Source: Chloroflexi bacterium HGW-Chloroflexi-10
GTDB taxonomy: Bacteria; Chloroflexota; Anaerolineae; Anaerolineales; Anaerolineaceae
Assembly: GCA_002840755.1 (NCBI GenBank)
Contig: PHBZ01000002.1
Location: 372,001 to 436,000, forward strand
DNA length: 64,000 bases
Direction of reading: 5' to 3'
The notes beneath the pieces are model-generated. The model was not told where the DNA came from, made no database searches, and was given only the letters and a program-made list of their open reading frames with translations. Below are positions 9,060 through 18,051 of this stretch, piece after piece. The stretch's first letter is position 1; each line of letters opens with the position of its first letter. Made by a program: the position numbers and the translations under genes.

Positions 9060-9899
9060 ATGAAAAAATATACCACCATCATATCTGCTCAAGAACTTTA
9101 CAAAAACCTGGACAATCCGGATTTTATACTGATTGACTGCCGGTTCGATCTTATGCAGCCTGCATGGGGATATGAGAATTATTTGAAGGAACATATACCT
9201 ACTGCAGTATTTGCGGATCTGGACAAAGATCTATCCGGTCCTAAAACACCTCACAATGGTAGACACCCTTTACCTCTGGAAAGCCAATTTATCAAGAATT
9301 GTTCCACCTGGGGAATTGATGATCAGAAGCAACTGGTAGTTTACGACACTGTTTCAGGTGCTTTTGCAGCCCGTTTATGGTGGTTATTGCGATCGTATGG
9401 GCACGAAGCGGTTGCTGTGTTGAATGGTGGTTTTTATGCCTGGAAAAATGCCCAATATCCTCTCTCACAAGGCGAGGAAAGTCATATCCCTTCATTTTTT
9501 TCTGGACATTTTTCAAACCGCTACATGGCAAATACCAAAGAAATAGAATCGATAATCGGGAACGATTCTTTCGTGATGATCGATGCGCGAGCCAGGGAAA
9601 GATATGAAGGCAAAATTGAACCAATAGATCCGGTAGCTGGGCATATTCCCGGTGCAAAAAACCTTTTCCACCAATTCAACCTGACGGATGACGGTTATTG
9701 GAAAACCACTGAGGAATTACAAAAAATTTACTCTCCACTCGTAGATGACTACCCCGATGATCATCTCATCGTCTACTGTGGTTCAGGTGTTACCTCCTGT
9801 TTCAACCTGATCGGTTTAGCACAATTAGGTATTTGGAATGCGCGTTTATATTTAGGTTCATGGAGTGAATGGATTCAAAATCCGGACCATCTAACATAA
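9060..9899 (+). CDS. sulfurtransferase with two rhodanese domains (thiosulfate/3-mercaptopyruvate type)
   Basis: The 279-residue protein has two rhodanese domains: an inactive N-terminal one (about 1-130) and a C-terminal one with the catalytic loop VYCGSGVTSC, in which the first Cys would carry the persulfide. The Family signature LIDCRFDL...AHIPTAVFADLD-like segment and GAFAARLWWLLRSYGH between domains are typical. The CGSGVT loop is more like 3-mercaptopyruvate sulfurtransferases, while thiosulfate sulfurtransferases usually have basic residues there; the true donor is uncertain. It follows pyk by 42 bases and ends in a bidirectional terminator shared with korB. Confidence 0.9.
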   Translation: MKKYTTIISAQELYKNLDNPDFILIDCRFDLMQPAWGYENYLKEHIPTAVFADLDKDLSGPKTPHNGRHPLPLESQFIKNCSTWGIDDQKQLVVYDTVSGAFAARLWWLLRSYGHEAVAVLNGGFYAWKNAQYPLSQGEESHIPSFFSGHFSNRYMANTKEIESIIGNDSFVMIDARARERYEGKIEPIDPVAGHIPGAKNLFHQFNLTDDGYWKTTEELQKIYSPLVDDYPDDHLIVYCGSGVTSCFNLIGLAQLGIWNARLYLGSWSEWIQNPDHLT

Positions 9900-9931
9900 A
9901 AAAGGGCTGCCGGAAAATGGCAGCCCTTTTT
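9899..9931. terminator. bidirectional terminator between sulfurtransferase and korB
   Basis: A perfect stem of 13 base pairs, AAAAAGGGCTGCC (9899-9911) with GGCAGCCCTTTTT (9919-9931), has a seven-base loop. A-run on one side and T-run on the other let it stop both the plus-strand sulfurtransferase and the minus-strand kor operon. Confidence 0.9.
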
Positions 9932-9940
9932 GGTTCTCGC

Positions 9941-10993
9941 TTACATCAGAAACAACATTTCGTTAATCATTTTCAGACTATCCTCGGAAGGTCGGATTTC
10001 TTCCGGTGTCAGGCGGTTTAATGCTTTCGAAGGCATTTTATATCGGTCAAATAGAGTCTTTGCTTCTGGATCAACATACAATAAACCAGTCACCATAGTG
10101 TTATTTTTTGCACTTTCCTCTAATACCCGCAAAGCTTCATAACGGTTGGTTGGATCGTAATCTTTATCAAGTTTTTTTAGAACAACCAGTGATCCATCGT
10201 GCATGGTTACTTCTTTTGTTGAACCAGGCTCAAAATCCTCGATGGTAATCTCTTCCCTGGCCGGCACGAAAGTTATGTCATGCAATTGCACTTCATGCTC
10301 TTTTCCCCATTGATAAGAGTGGAAGGAGTTCTCTTTATTATGGAATGTGACGCATGGGCTGATAATATCTAACACAGAAAGACCGTCGTGGCTGAACGCT
10401 GCTTTTAACAAATTTTTCAGTTGTTTTGGATCTCCTGCAAATCCCCGTGCGACAAACGACGCATTGGTTACCAGAGCTTCCATACAAATATCCACTGGCA
10501 GATATTGATTAGTACCCTGTTTTTTTAATATCAATCCATCCTCAGCTGTTGCTGAAAATTGTCCCTTTGTAAGGCCATATACACCATTATTCTCAACAAT
10601 ATACACCATATGCATATTTCGCCGAGCAAGATGTTTGAACTGGCCCATTCCAATAGATGCTGTATCACCGTCTCCGCTGACACCTAAACCTTTTAAAGAG
10701 GTGTCTGCAAATAAAGCGCCAAGAGCAAGTGATGGCATCCGGCCATGTAATCCATTAAACCCAAAAGAGCGATTTAAAAAATACGTGGGGCTTTTGGAGG
10801 AACAGCCAATTCCACTGAATTTAACGATATTCTCGGGAATTATATTTAATTCAAAACAAGCTGCTACAATTTGACTAGAAATAGAATTATGTCCACAACC
10901 CTGGCACAAAGTACTGTTAGCCCCTTTATAGTCTGCCCGGCCTAAACCGACAGCATTGGTTGTCGCATTTTTTGGTTCACTAATAATACTCAT
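9941..10993 (-). CDS. korB: 2-oxoacid:ferredoxin oxidoreductase, beta subunit (thiamine-diphosphate-binding)
   Basis: The beta subunit binds thiamine diphosphate and the Fe-S cluster that take electrons from a 2-oxoacid (probably 2-oxoglutarate) to ferredoxin with CoA thioester formation. The 350-residue protein has the conserved CQGCGH near the N-terminus, the GIGCSSKSPTYF block and the ThDP motif GVSGDGDTASIG. The start at 10993 is chosen because AGGAG lies 8 bases upstream; it lies one base from the alpha-subunit stop. Substrate assignment is by similarity only; KorB is the closest pattern, but other 2-oxoacids are possible. Confidence 0.88.
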   Translation of the reverse strand: MSIISEPKNATTNAVGLGRADYKGANSTLCQGCGHNSISSQIVAACFELNIIPENIVKFSGIGCSSKSPTYFLNRSFGFNGLHGRMPSLALGALFADTSLKGLGVSGDGDTASIGMGQFKHLARRNMHMVYIVENNGVYGLTKGQFSATAEDGLILKKQGTNQYLPVDICMEALVTNASFVARGFAGDPKQLKNLLKAAFSHDGLSVLDIISPCVTFHNKENSFHSYQWGKEHEVQLHDITFVPAREEITIEDFEPGSTKEVTMHDGSLVVLKKLDKDYDPTNRYEALRVLEESAKNNTMVTGLLYVDPEAKTLFDRYKMPSKALNRLTPEEIRPSEDSLKMINEMLFLM

Positions 10994-10994
10994 C

Positions 10995-12839
10995 TTATTT
11001 CTCCTCTTGAGAAATGATCTCATTAACAATCCATTTTGCCGAAAGTGGCAACCCATCCACTTTAGCAACTTGACGTAATTTCAAGGCATATTCAGGCATA
11101 TCCAGAGTAATAATCTGCTTTAATTGACCATCTCGGTTCATTTCGACAATGTATATACGGTCATGTCGCGCAATAAACTCATTCACCTCTTGATGTAATG
11201 GTAAGGACCGTATACGCAAATAATCAGTGTGCAATCCCTTAGCTTCCAATAGGTCTCTTGCTTCTTCTACTGGAAAATGAGCCGAACCACTGGTAATAAT
11301 TCCTATCGAATTACCCTGATCCTCAATAACCGGCTTTGGTGTGTAGTTGACTGCGCTCTTATATTTCTTTTTTAACCGATCAAGACTCTTTACCCATATT
11401 TCAGGATCTTCAGTATATTTTGCAAATTCATCATGGCCCGTACCTCGAGTGAAATAAGCTGCAGATTTATGCCTGTTGCCTGCTACAGTTCGATAAGGGA
11501 TAAAGTCACCGTCAACATCTTTATAACGCCCAAAAACACCATTATTTTTTTCTAAAAAGGCAACCAGATCTTCTTCCCAGAGTATCTTTCCCCGATCAAT
11601 GGGTTTATCCGGATAATCAAATTTTGGGGTCATCCATTCATTCATACCGAGATCCAGATCAGACATCACTACAACTGGAGTTTGCAAACGCTCGGCAATA
11701 TCAAACGCTTTCCAACCGAACTCAAAACATTCATTCACTGAGCCCGGTATCAACATTACCAGATCAGTATCTCCATGACCCAAAAAATAAACAAAAGTAA
11801 GATCGCCTTGAGCGGTACGGGTAGGAAGTCCGGTGGATGGACCAACACGTTGCACATCCCAAAGTACCACGGGGACTTCCGAATAATAAGCCAGACCTAA
11901 GTATTCTGTCATCAAAGAAAGCCCTGGTCCGGATGTGGATGTCATCGATCGCAAGCCAGCCCAACCAGCACCAATTGCCATCCCAATCGCAGCCAATTCA
12001 TCTTCAGCTTGAACGACGACCGAGGTCTCTCTTCCGGTTTCTGGATCTTTTCGCAATAATGGAGCATATTCTTGCAGTGATTCAGCCAGGCTCGAAGCCG
12101 GTGTTATTGGATACCAGGCTGTAAATTGAACACCACCATATAAAGCGCCAATTGCACCGGCAGTATTCCCATCAGCCATAATCCAACCTTCGGTTTTATT
12201 CATTGGCTCAACCCGATATGGATCTACCTTTTCAATGTTTTCAACCGCCCATTGGTAAGCCCTTGAAATCACACTCATGTTGATTTCAACTGGTTTTTCT
12301 TTATTTTTAAAATGAAACTTCAATGCTTCACGAATATTTTCCAAATCAATACCCAATATATTGGATAAAACACCTACGTAAACCATATTAGCCACATAAT
12401 CGCGTAAATTTGGAGAAACCTCTGTTTCCTTAATGATTTTTTTTACTGGCATCGGATAAACAAAAATATCATCACGGTTAGGCACATACTTTATATCATC
12501 TGGATGCATCAAAACACCACCACTACTTAAATAACTGCCTTCTTTTTCGATTGTGGATGGGTTCATTGCGATGACTATATCATCCGTCTCTACCCGTGAC
12601 AGATAGCCATTCTTATTAACTCGCAACGTATACCAGGTTGGCAGACCTTGAATATTGGATGGAAAAATATTTTTTCCGGATACAGGAATGCCCATACGAA
12701 ATAAGGTTCGCATTAATGTAGTATTGGCGGTAGCGCTTCCGGAACCGTTTACTGTGCTGAATGTGATGCAAAAATCATTAATTATTGGTGGTTGGTTAAA
12801 AAATTCTTGTCGTACATGGCTATTAAAATCCTGTGTCAT
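10995..12839 (-). CDS. korA: 2-oxoacid:acceptor oxidoreductase, fused gamma-alpha subunit
   Basis: The 614-residue protein begins with a gamma-type domain (FCITFSTVNGSGSATANTT, about residues 20-190) fused to the alpha (pyrimidine-binding) domain (about 210-600), as in KorA proteins. The motifs VQAEDELAAIGMAIGAGWAG and TSTSGPGLSLMTEYLGLAYYS are typical. Together with KorB it makes acyl-CoA from 2-oxoacids in a reversible, ferredoxin-linked step used by anaerobes. An AAGGAG box precedes the ATG. The operon is korA-korB, read from a promoter beyond 12840, just below a GntR-type regulator gene on the same strand. Confidence 0.9.
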   Translation of the reverse strand: MTQDFNSHVRQEFFNQPPIINDFCITFSTVNGSGSATANTTLMRTLFRMGIPVSGKNIFPSNIQGLPTWYTLRVNKNGYLSRVETDDIVIAMNPSTIEKEGSYLSSGGVLMHPDDIKYVPNRDDIFVYPMPVKKIIKETEVSPNLRDYVANMVYVGVLSNILGIDLENIREALKFHFKNKEKPVEINMSVISRAYQWAVENIEKVDPYRVEPMNKTEGWIMADGNTAGAIGALYGGVQFTAWYPITPASSLAESLQEYAPLLRKDPETGRETSVVVQAEDELAAIGMAIGAGWAGLRSMTSTSGPGLSLMTEYLGLAYYSEVPVVLWDVQRVGPSTGLPTRTAQGDLTFVYFLGHGDTDLVMLIPGSVNECFEFGWKAFDIAERLQTPVVVMSDLDLGMNEWMTPKFDYPDKPIDRGKILWEEDLVAFLEKNNGVFGRYKDVDGDFIPYRTVAGNRHKSAAYFTRGTGHDEFAKYTEDPEIWVKSLDRLKKKYKSAVNYTPKPVIEDQGNSIGIITSGSAHFPVEEARDLLEAKGLHTDYLRIRSLPLHQEVNEFIARHDRIYIVEMNRDGQLKQIITLDMPEYALKLRQVAKVDGLPLSAKWIVNEIISQEEK

Positions 12840-12867
12840 AAATTCTCCTTAAGTAGAAGTAAAATCA

Positions 12868-13569
12868 TCATTCAAAATTTTGAGGAACGCTAAGTTTTGG
12901 GCTTCTCAAAAACAATTCTTTATGTTCCATAAAAATTAAATATGCTTCGGAATAATTTCCCATTCGAATGGCTACCACAAACCTTCGATGGTAATCCCAA
13001 ACTCGAACTAAATAGTCAAGATCACTTATGATTGAGAATCCTCGCGCTTCATATATATCCCAATAGACATCGAATACACCCTGTACAAATAAATTATCAA
13101 CTTTGGAAAAAAGCAATTGGTGAAGTAAATAATGTTCATGGTGAGGAAGTAAAGGGGGATACTTTTGAATTTTCGATTCTGCTGTTTCAACAATTGACAG
13201 TAAATTATCTAAATCATCAGGCAGTAATTTTGTTACCGATTCGTAAAAATACGCAGCTTCTAAGTGATTTCGAAAATCACGAAATTGATCAAAGAAATCC
13301 GTGCAAATCGTAACCGAATAAGCAACTGAAAGCAAAATAGATGGTGAAAACTGATAGGGAAGCCAGCGAATACCAGTTTTTGGCCTTACTTCTACAAACC
13401 CCATTACCTTGGCTACCTCTAATTGCTCACGCAGACTGGCTACACTAACTTTCAGTTCTTTACTCAACTCGGTTAATGGAGGAATTCTCTCTTCCCCCTG
13501 CAAAGATTTTTGGGCAATATAACGTAAAAATTCCGATAAATAATCCGATGATTTATAAGGATTCATCAT
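12868..13569 (-). CDS. GntR/FadR-family transcriptional regulator
   Basis: The 233-residue protein has an N-terminal winged helix (IPPLTELSKELKVSVASLREQLEVAKVMGFVEVRPKTG split across residues about 27-65) and an all-helical FCD-like ligand domain (about 80-220). Metal-ligand-type His and Asp residues are present but I could not assign a full set. It lies directly upstream of korAB on the same strand with 28 bases between, so it probably controls that operon and itself. A 16-bp palindrome lies about 33 bases upstream of its start. Two adjacent ATGs open the frame; no strong Shine-Dalgarno box discriminates them. The effector is unknown. Confidence 0.8.
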   Translation of the reverse strand: MMNPYKSSDYLSEFLRYIAQKSLQGEERIPPLTELSKELKVSVASLREQLEVAKVMGFVEVRPKTGIRWLPYQFSPSILLSVAYSVTICTDFFDQFRDFRNHLEAAYFYESVTKLLPDDLDNLLSIVETAESKIQKYPPLLPHHEHYLLHQLLFSKVDNLFVQGVFDVYWDIYEARGFSIISDLDYLVRVWDYHRRFVVAIRMGNYSEAYLIFMEHKELFLRSPKLSVPQNFE

Positions 13570-13601
13570 TAATATTCGATTTCTACCATCTAATAATCTT
13601 A

Positions 13602-13617
13602 TTAATCAGATGATTAA
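13602..13617. promoter_or_regulatory. palindromic operator candidate for the GntR regulator
   Basis: TTAATCAGATGATTAA is a palindrome with seven-base arms and a two-base centre, located 33-48 bases upstream of the regulator start. Size and symmetry suit a GntR-family dimer. Binding is inferred. Confidence 0.5.
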
Positions 13618-13633
13618 GTAGATTGCAATTAGT

Positions 13634-13668
13634 ATAGCACGATTGAAATACTTTTTCAACCGTGCTAT
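13634..13668 (-). terminator. hairpin downstream of the amidohydrolase operon
   Basis: ATAGCACG (13634-13641) pairs with CGTGCTAT (13661-13668); the interior adds further GAAA/TTTC pairing. It lies about 47 bases beyond the minus-strand amidohydrolase stop. No clear T-run follows on that strand, so termination strength is uncertain. Confidence 0.5.
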
Positions 13669-13714
13669 GTAATATTTTCTATAGCTTTTGATCAGTTTTT
13701 ATAAACTACAAAAC

Positions 13715-14908
13715 TTACTCTGATAATGACTTCTGTGAAAGTTCTGCTACTGCTTCTATCATAAGGCTCACAGCAATTGGGATAACCATTTCATCGATAT
13801 CAAATTGAGGATGGTGGTGCCCAAAATTCAATCCTAAATTCGCATTGGATGAGCCTACAAAAAAGAATGCGCCTGGAACATCTTTAAGGAAAAAAGCAAA
13901 ATCCTCCGAAACCATCGTCTGAAAATGGTCATCGATTTGCAATGTATTAAATTTTTTCCGAAATGCCGTTACAAGTTTATTTGCTACGCCTGAATGATTG
14001 GTAAGCGTAGGTGTAATCTCTTTAACTTCTACTATACCCTCACAACCCATGCCCCGAGAAATATTTTCAACAATTCTTTCTATCTGTTGCAAAATATTTG
14101 CCCGAACCTTGGGTAAATATGAACGAATTGTTCCACCCATAACTACCTGATGGGGAATAACATTAAAAGTACTGCCGCCTTGAATTTGACAAAAACTAAC
14201 TACAGCACTATCCAAAGGTGAAACAGTTCGGCTGACAATTGTCTGACAAGCAGAAACCACTTGGGCAGCCGCAACTATCGGGTCAATCGTCTCATGAGGA
14301 TGCCCCCCATGTCCACCCTTACCCTGGATGTTCACCCGAAAAGTATCTGCACCAGCCATAATCGGACCCGATGATATACCCATCCAGCCTGTTGGTCGTT
14401 CATTCCATACATGGAGTCCCAGAGCAAAATCCGGTTTGGGATTCGTTAATACTCCTTCAGCAATCATTCGCTCTGCACCACCCAGCCCTTCTTCGGCTGG
14501 TTGAAATATCAATTTAATAGTTGCCCTTCTGGTTTCCTCGGTAGAGGCTAAAAGCCGGGCTATTGTCAATCCGATGGCAACATGAGCATCATGACCACAG
14601 GCATGCATAACTCCAGGATTTTGTGATACGTAATCCGTCTGATTCTCTTCTTGAATAGGGAGCGCGTCCATATCAAACCGCAACATGATCACCGGATATC
14701 CATCTACCCCGGGCAACAAGCCTACCACACCGGTTTCAGCAATTCCGGATTGAACTTCATATCCCAATGCAGCTAATTCATTGATGACCACTTGCGATGT
14801 CCGGAACTCGTGAAATCCAATTTCCGGATTGCGATGCAAATCGCGTCGAATGGATTGTGAATATTCAAATAAACTTAGTGCCTGATCAAGAGGACTGTTT
14901 TGGTTCAT
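13715..14908 (-). CDS. M20D-family amidohydrolase (N-acyl-amino-acid deacylase type)
   Basis: A 397-residue zinc-dependent hydrolase of the IAA-amino-acid/hippurate hydrolase type. Visible features are the N-terminal IRRDLHRNPEIGFHEF, RFDMDALPIQEE, the metal ligands in MHACGHDAHVAIG and PAEEGLGGAERMI, and the late MVSEDFAFF. The start is set at 14908, where AGGTGG precedes an ATG; a longer frame reading into the PSP1 gene lacks family similarity. It overlaps the PSP1 stop by 23 bases and is the last gene of the nuo-mrp operon. Substrate is likely an N-acylated amino acid; not determinable here. Confidence 0.88.
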   Translation of the reverse strand: MNQNSPLDQALSLFEYSQSIRRDLHRNPEIGFHEFRTSQVVINELAALGYEVQSGIAETGVVGLLPGVDGYPVIMLRFDMDALPIQEENQTDYVSQNPGVMHACGHDAHVAIGLTIARLLASTEETRRATIKLIFQPAEEGLGGAERMIAEGVLTNPKPDFALGLHVWNERPTGWMGISSGPIMAGADTFRVNIQGKGGHGGHPHETIDPIVAAAQVVSACQTIVSRTVSPLDSAVVSFCQIQGGSTFNVIPHQVVMGGTIRSYLPKVRANILQQIERIVENISRGMGCEGIVEVKEITPTLTNHSGVANKLVTAFRKKFNTLQIDDHFQTMVSEDFAFFLKDVPGAFFFVGSSNANLGLNFGHHHPQFDIDEMVIPIAVSLMIEAVAELSQKSLSE

Positions 14909-15953
14909 TGCCACCTGATTGATTAGGTCTGCGTTTTCGATTTCGTGGTTTTCTATTCTGAAAATTTCGGTCCTGCCGTTTTTCAGAAGAGCCAGGTTCA
15001 CCTGAGATTTTGTTTTCAGGTTCTCGGCTAATCCGTGGTCTTTCAGTTGGTATGGAACGAGGACCTTCTTCTTTCTTTTCAACCACTGCATCCGGTTGTT
15101 TCACAGGTGGCGGGGGAGCATTTCCTTCCAATATCTGTAAATCGCTGATATTAAATTCCCGTCGTCCCACATCAGGCAAGTCTACGATAACACCCATTTT
15201 TAAGGGCAATACATCTACAACCTTGCCTTCGCCAACTGGTGTAAGCACCCGTTTATTTCTTTTAGGAAGTTGTTTGCGATTATCAGCATACATTTCATAT
15301 TCATATATTAAACAACATCGTAATCGCCCACACATACCGGTAATTTCTGCTGGGGTTAAGGAAATCCCCTGTTCTTTGGCCATGCGAATAGAGATCGAGC
15401 TAAAATCAGTAAGAAATTTTGAACAACACCGCGTTGGTAGCCCACAAGCCCCCATACCCCCGAACATCTTTGCCACATCTCGGGGACCAATCTGACGTAA
15501 TTCCACCTGTGCAGGTCTGGCAGCACGAGAAACCTCATTCTTAACATTTCGTAAGTCGATTTTAGTCTCGCCCTCAAAGCTATAAAGGATTGAAATTCGG
15601 CTTCCATCCAAGCTGTATTCGGCAGCGACGATCTTAACACCTTCTTCTATCAGGTCTCTTCCTGCATTCCGCGCAATCTGAATAATTTCTTCTTCTTTTG
15701 CTTCCAGACTCTTTCGCCTTACCAGGTCTGTTGGTGTAGCCCTTCGATCTACTTGCTTATAATTTGTTTCTTCGTTGGCGTTAATAGCCCCAATAATCTG
15801 AGCCACTTCACCCAATTGCCATCCACGCGCTGTTTCTACAACAACCCAATCACCTACTACCAGGTCGGGAATATGTCCCGCTTCAAAGTGATAGAGTTTA
15901 CCAATTTTAGAGAAACGAACCGCCACAACAAATTTTTGTGTTGCATCGTTCAT
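14886..15953 (-). CDS. PSP1 C-terminal domain protein (RicT/YaaT-like)
   Basis: The 355-residue protein has the PSP1 domain in its N-terminal two thirds, with conserved Cys clusters GGMGACGLPTRCCSKFL and MCGRLRCCLIYEYEMY and the DLPDVGRREF segment. In Bacillus the homologue RicT forms an Fe-S-containing complex with RicA and RicF that affects RNA processing and development; here no RicA/RicF lie nearby. The C-terminal 80 residues are low-complexity and basic (RKPRNRKRRPNQSGG), probably disordered and nucleic-acid binding. It begins three bases after the Mrp stop, within the nuo operon, consistent with an Fe-S link. Confidence 0.86.
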   Translation of the reverse strand: MNDATQKFVVAVRFSKIGKLYHFEAGHIPDLVVGDWVVVETARGWQLGEVAQIIGAINANEETNYKQVDRRATPTDLVRRKSLEAKEEEIIQIARNAGRDLIEEGVKIVAAEYSLDGSRISILYSFEGETKIDLRNVKNEVSRAARPAQVELRQIGPRDVAKMFGGMGACGLPTRCCSKFLTDFSSISIRMAKEQGISLTPAEITGMCGRLRCCLIYEYEMYADNRKQLPKRNKRVLTPVGEGKVVDVLPLKMGVIVDLPDVGRREFNISDLQILEGNAPPPPVKQPDAVVEKKEEGPRSIPTERPRISREPENKISGEPGSSEKRQDRNFQNRKPRNRKRRPNQSGGNEPKQSS

Positions 15954-15956
15954 GAA

Positions 15957-17039
15957 TTAACCTACTATCTCAAGCTTGATTCCGCCATCATTTTTTAGTG
16001 CTGCGACACTAAGCCTGGCGGCAATAATTTCAGATATTTCTCTTAAGGCTTTACCAGGTCCGGAATCCGGATGAGTAAGTACAATTGGCCTGCCAGAATC
16101 TCCGCCAATACGTACATCAGCCGCCATTGGCACACAGCCAAAAAATTCAGTTCCAGCTTGCTTTGCTAATTTTTCTCCGCCACCGCTTCCAAACACATCC
16201 ATTCTTTGACCGTCTGGTAATTCCAGAAAACTCATATTCTCGATCACACCTAAAATCGGAATATCCAACTGTCGAAACATATACAGGCCACGGCTCGCAT
16301 CTTCCAGGGAAACTGCTTGTGGCAAAGTAACAATCACTCCACCTGAAATAGGAATGGATTGCGCCAGACTCAATTGCGCATCCCCAGTACCAGGTGGTAG
16401 ATCAATCACCAGGTAATCAAGATCTCCCCACTCAACATCATTTAAGAACTGCCGGATAGCAGAATGCAGCATCGGTCCACGCCAGATTAATGGCTGACCG
16501 GGTTGTACTAAAAAGCCAATACTCATCAGCTTTACACCATAAGCAACAGCCGGGATGATTTTTCCCTCTTCAAATGCAGGGAGTCTATCAACCCCCATCA
16601 TTGTGGGAATGTTTGGTCCATAAATATCAGCATCCAATAGTCCAACTTTAGCACCAGATTGAGCCAATGAAACAGCTAAATTTACTGCAACAGTAGATTT
16701 ACCTACTCCACCTTTACCTGATGCAACAGCAACCACATTTTTCGCATTGAGAGATAAATTGCCGCGTGGCCGGCCATCAGCTGGAACATTCGCATCCATA
16801 ACAATATTCACTGTTTTCACGCCTTGAATAGTCATCACGGCATCCCGTGCTTCTTTTTCAATTTTCCCCTTTAAGGGACAGGCAGGAGTGGTTAGAACAA
16901 TCCGAAACTTGACAACTGATTCATTAATTTCAATATCTTGAATCATGTTGAGTGTAACGAGGTCCTTGTGTAATTCTGGTTCTTGTACTTTTGATAATGC
17001 AGCCAGAACATCTTCGCGATGAATCAGAGTAGGTGTCAT
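15957..17039 (-). CDS. mrp: Mrp/NBP35-family iron-sulfur carrier ATPase
   Basis: This 360-residue P-loop ATPase assembles or delivers Fe-S clusters. An N-terminal MIP18/DUF59 domain (VLAALSKVQEPELHKDLV, residues about 8-90) precedes the ATPase domain with deviant Walker A VASGKGGVGKST, switch DADIYGPNIP and YLVIDLPPGTGD. The ENMS segment continues LELPDGQRMDVFGSGGG, so the bridging CxxC pair of canonical Mrp is absent. The ATG at 17039 is preferred over an upstream TTG. Position in an operon with complex I genes, below a SufR-like regulator, fits a role in Fe-S supply to the enzyme. Confidence 0.9.
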   Translation of the reverse strand: MTPTLIHREDVLAALSKVQEPELHKDLVTLNMIQDIEINESVVKFRIVLTTPACPLKGKIEKEARDAVMTIQGVKTVNIVMDANVPADGRPRGNLSLNAKNVVAVASGKGGVGKSTVAVNLAVSLAQSGAKVGLLDADIYGPNIPTMMGVDRLPAFEEGKIIPAVAYGVKLMSIGFLVQPGQPLIWRGPMLHSAIRQFLNDVEWGDLDYLVIDLPPGTGDAQLSLAQSIPISGGVIVTLPQAVSLEDASRGLYMFRQLDIPILGVIENMSFLELPDGQRMDVFGSGGGEKLAKQAGTEFFGCVPMAADVRIGGDSGRPIVLTHPDSGPGKALREISEIIAARLSVAALKNDGGIKLEIVG

Positions 17040-17060
17040 TTTATACCTTTCAAACAATCT

Positions 17061-17393
17061 TTATTTATCAGGCGCATTTGCCTTCCGATAATTTTTGATC
17101 TCTTGTTTTGTCTTCTCAAATAATTTAACCAGATCAGCATCATCTCCACGGTACCGGCGAATGGATTGTTGTGCGCATTTCGCACATCCACGCATTGCCC
17201 GAAAAGAATCAGAATTACAACCCGTACATCCAAAAATCCGTACCACCATTAATATAAATGATTGTCGGTCAACATCTTCAGCTGTTTCACCGAGAACAGT
17301 ATCAATCAATTGATCCCATTCCATGCCGCGAATCCCCTTTAAAGATGGAACAGCCCGCCATGGAAATAACACTTCAGTATCCGAATTATACAT
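17061..17393 (-). CDS. small conserved-looking protein with two CxxC pairs
   Basis: I do not recognise a named family. The 110-residue product has four cysteines spaced as two pairs (FGCTGCNSDSF and GCAKCAQQ, about residues 55-75), which would suit a zinc or Fe-S site, flanked by helical, charged segments. It lies between nuoI (30 bases upstream) and mrp (21 bases downstream) on the same strand, so it is part of the operon and could be an accessory factor for complex I or Fe-S maturation. That role is inference from position and cysteines only. Confidence 0.65.
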   Translation of the reverse strand: MYNSDTEVLFPWRAVPSLKGIRGMEWDQLIDTVLGETAEDVDRQSFILMVVRIFGCTGCNSDSFRAMRGCAKCAQQSIRRYRGDDADLVKLFEKTKQEIKNYRKANAPDK

Positions 17394-17423
17394 TAAAATA
17401 TGCCATCACCTTCGAGATTTGTA

Positions 17424-18038
17424 TTAAGCCGGTTTTGCTGCTTTCGCTGCTGCTTTTTTGGCTTCCTTTTCTTTTCTTACCGCATCGTCCTCAGCAAACT
17501 GCGTTGGCCGAATTTTAGCATAATATGAAGCCGGTTTGAGTAAATATTCTAAATCATATATGTGATGTGCAAAACGGTCAATATTGGATATTTCATAATC
17601 GTGATCCATTCGAATTGCCTCAAATGGACAAAATTCCGCACATAATCCACAATTCATACATATATCAATATCAATAAAAAATTCAGCCGGCTTGGGTACT
17701 GGTTTCCCCGTATCTGGATTTACCGTCCGGGTAATCCAGATACATTGTGGCGGACAAACCTTGGCGCATATACCGCAGGATGTGCAGCGTATATCTTTCT
17801 CGCCATCAATCGATTCATCGTAAACCAAAAAGGGGATGTACCGAAAGGCTTCAGGTACAGGTGTTTTTTCTTCCGGATACTGTACAGTAAACGCGCCTTT
17901 TGTATCGACGGATTTTCTGGAAAGTATTCCTTCAGCAGTACCATAGCGTTTTTTGCCTACGCGCAAATCCTCTGAATATGTTTCATAAATATGTTTCAGC
18001 GTTATCCCTAAACCTTTAACTATACCTTTTACACTCAT
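17424..18038 (-). CDS. nuoI: NADH-quinone oxidoreductase subunit I (2x[4Fe-4S])
   Basis: NuoI carries clusters N6a and N6b that pass electrons towards quinone in the peripheral arm of complex I. The 204-residue protein has two CxxCxxCxxxCP motifs: CTSCGICAKVCPPQC and CMNCGLCAEFCPFEA. The N-terminal helix (VKGLGITLKHIYETYSEDL) is typical; a lysine/alanine-rich tail of about 20 residues ends it. It follows nuoCD by 13 bases. No nuoH lies between nuoD and nuoI, unlike the standard order. Confidence 0.93.
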   Translation of the reverse strand: MSVKGIVKGLGITLKHIYETYSEDLRVGKKRYGTAEGILSRKSVDTKGAFTVQYPEEKTPVPEAFRYIPFLVYDESIDGEKDIRCTSCGICAKVCPPQCIWITRTVNPDTGKPVPKPAEFFIDIDICMNCGLCAEFCPFEAIRMDHDYEISNIDRFAHHIYDLEYLLKPASYYAKIRPTQFAEDDAVRKEKEAKKAAAKAAKPA

Positions 18039-18051
18039 TCTATCCTCCGGT

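Noticed and set aside
13032..13313. 93-residue plus-strand ORF
   Set aside because: Shadow of the GntR gene, no start signal or recognisable motif.
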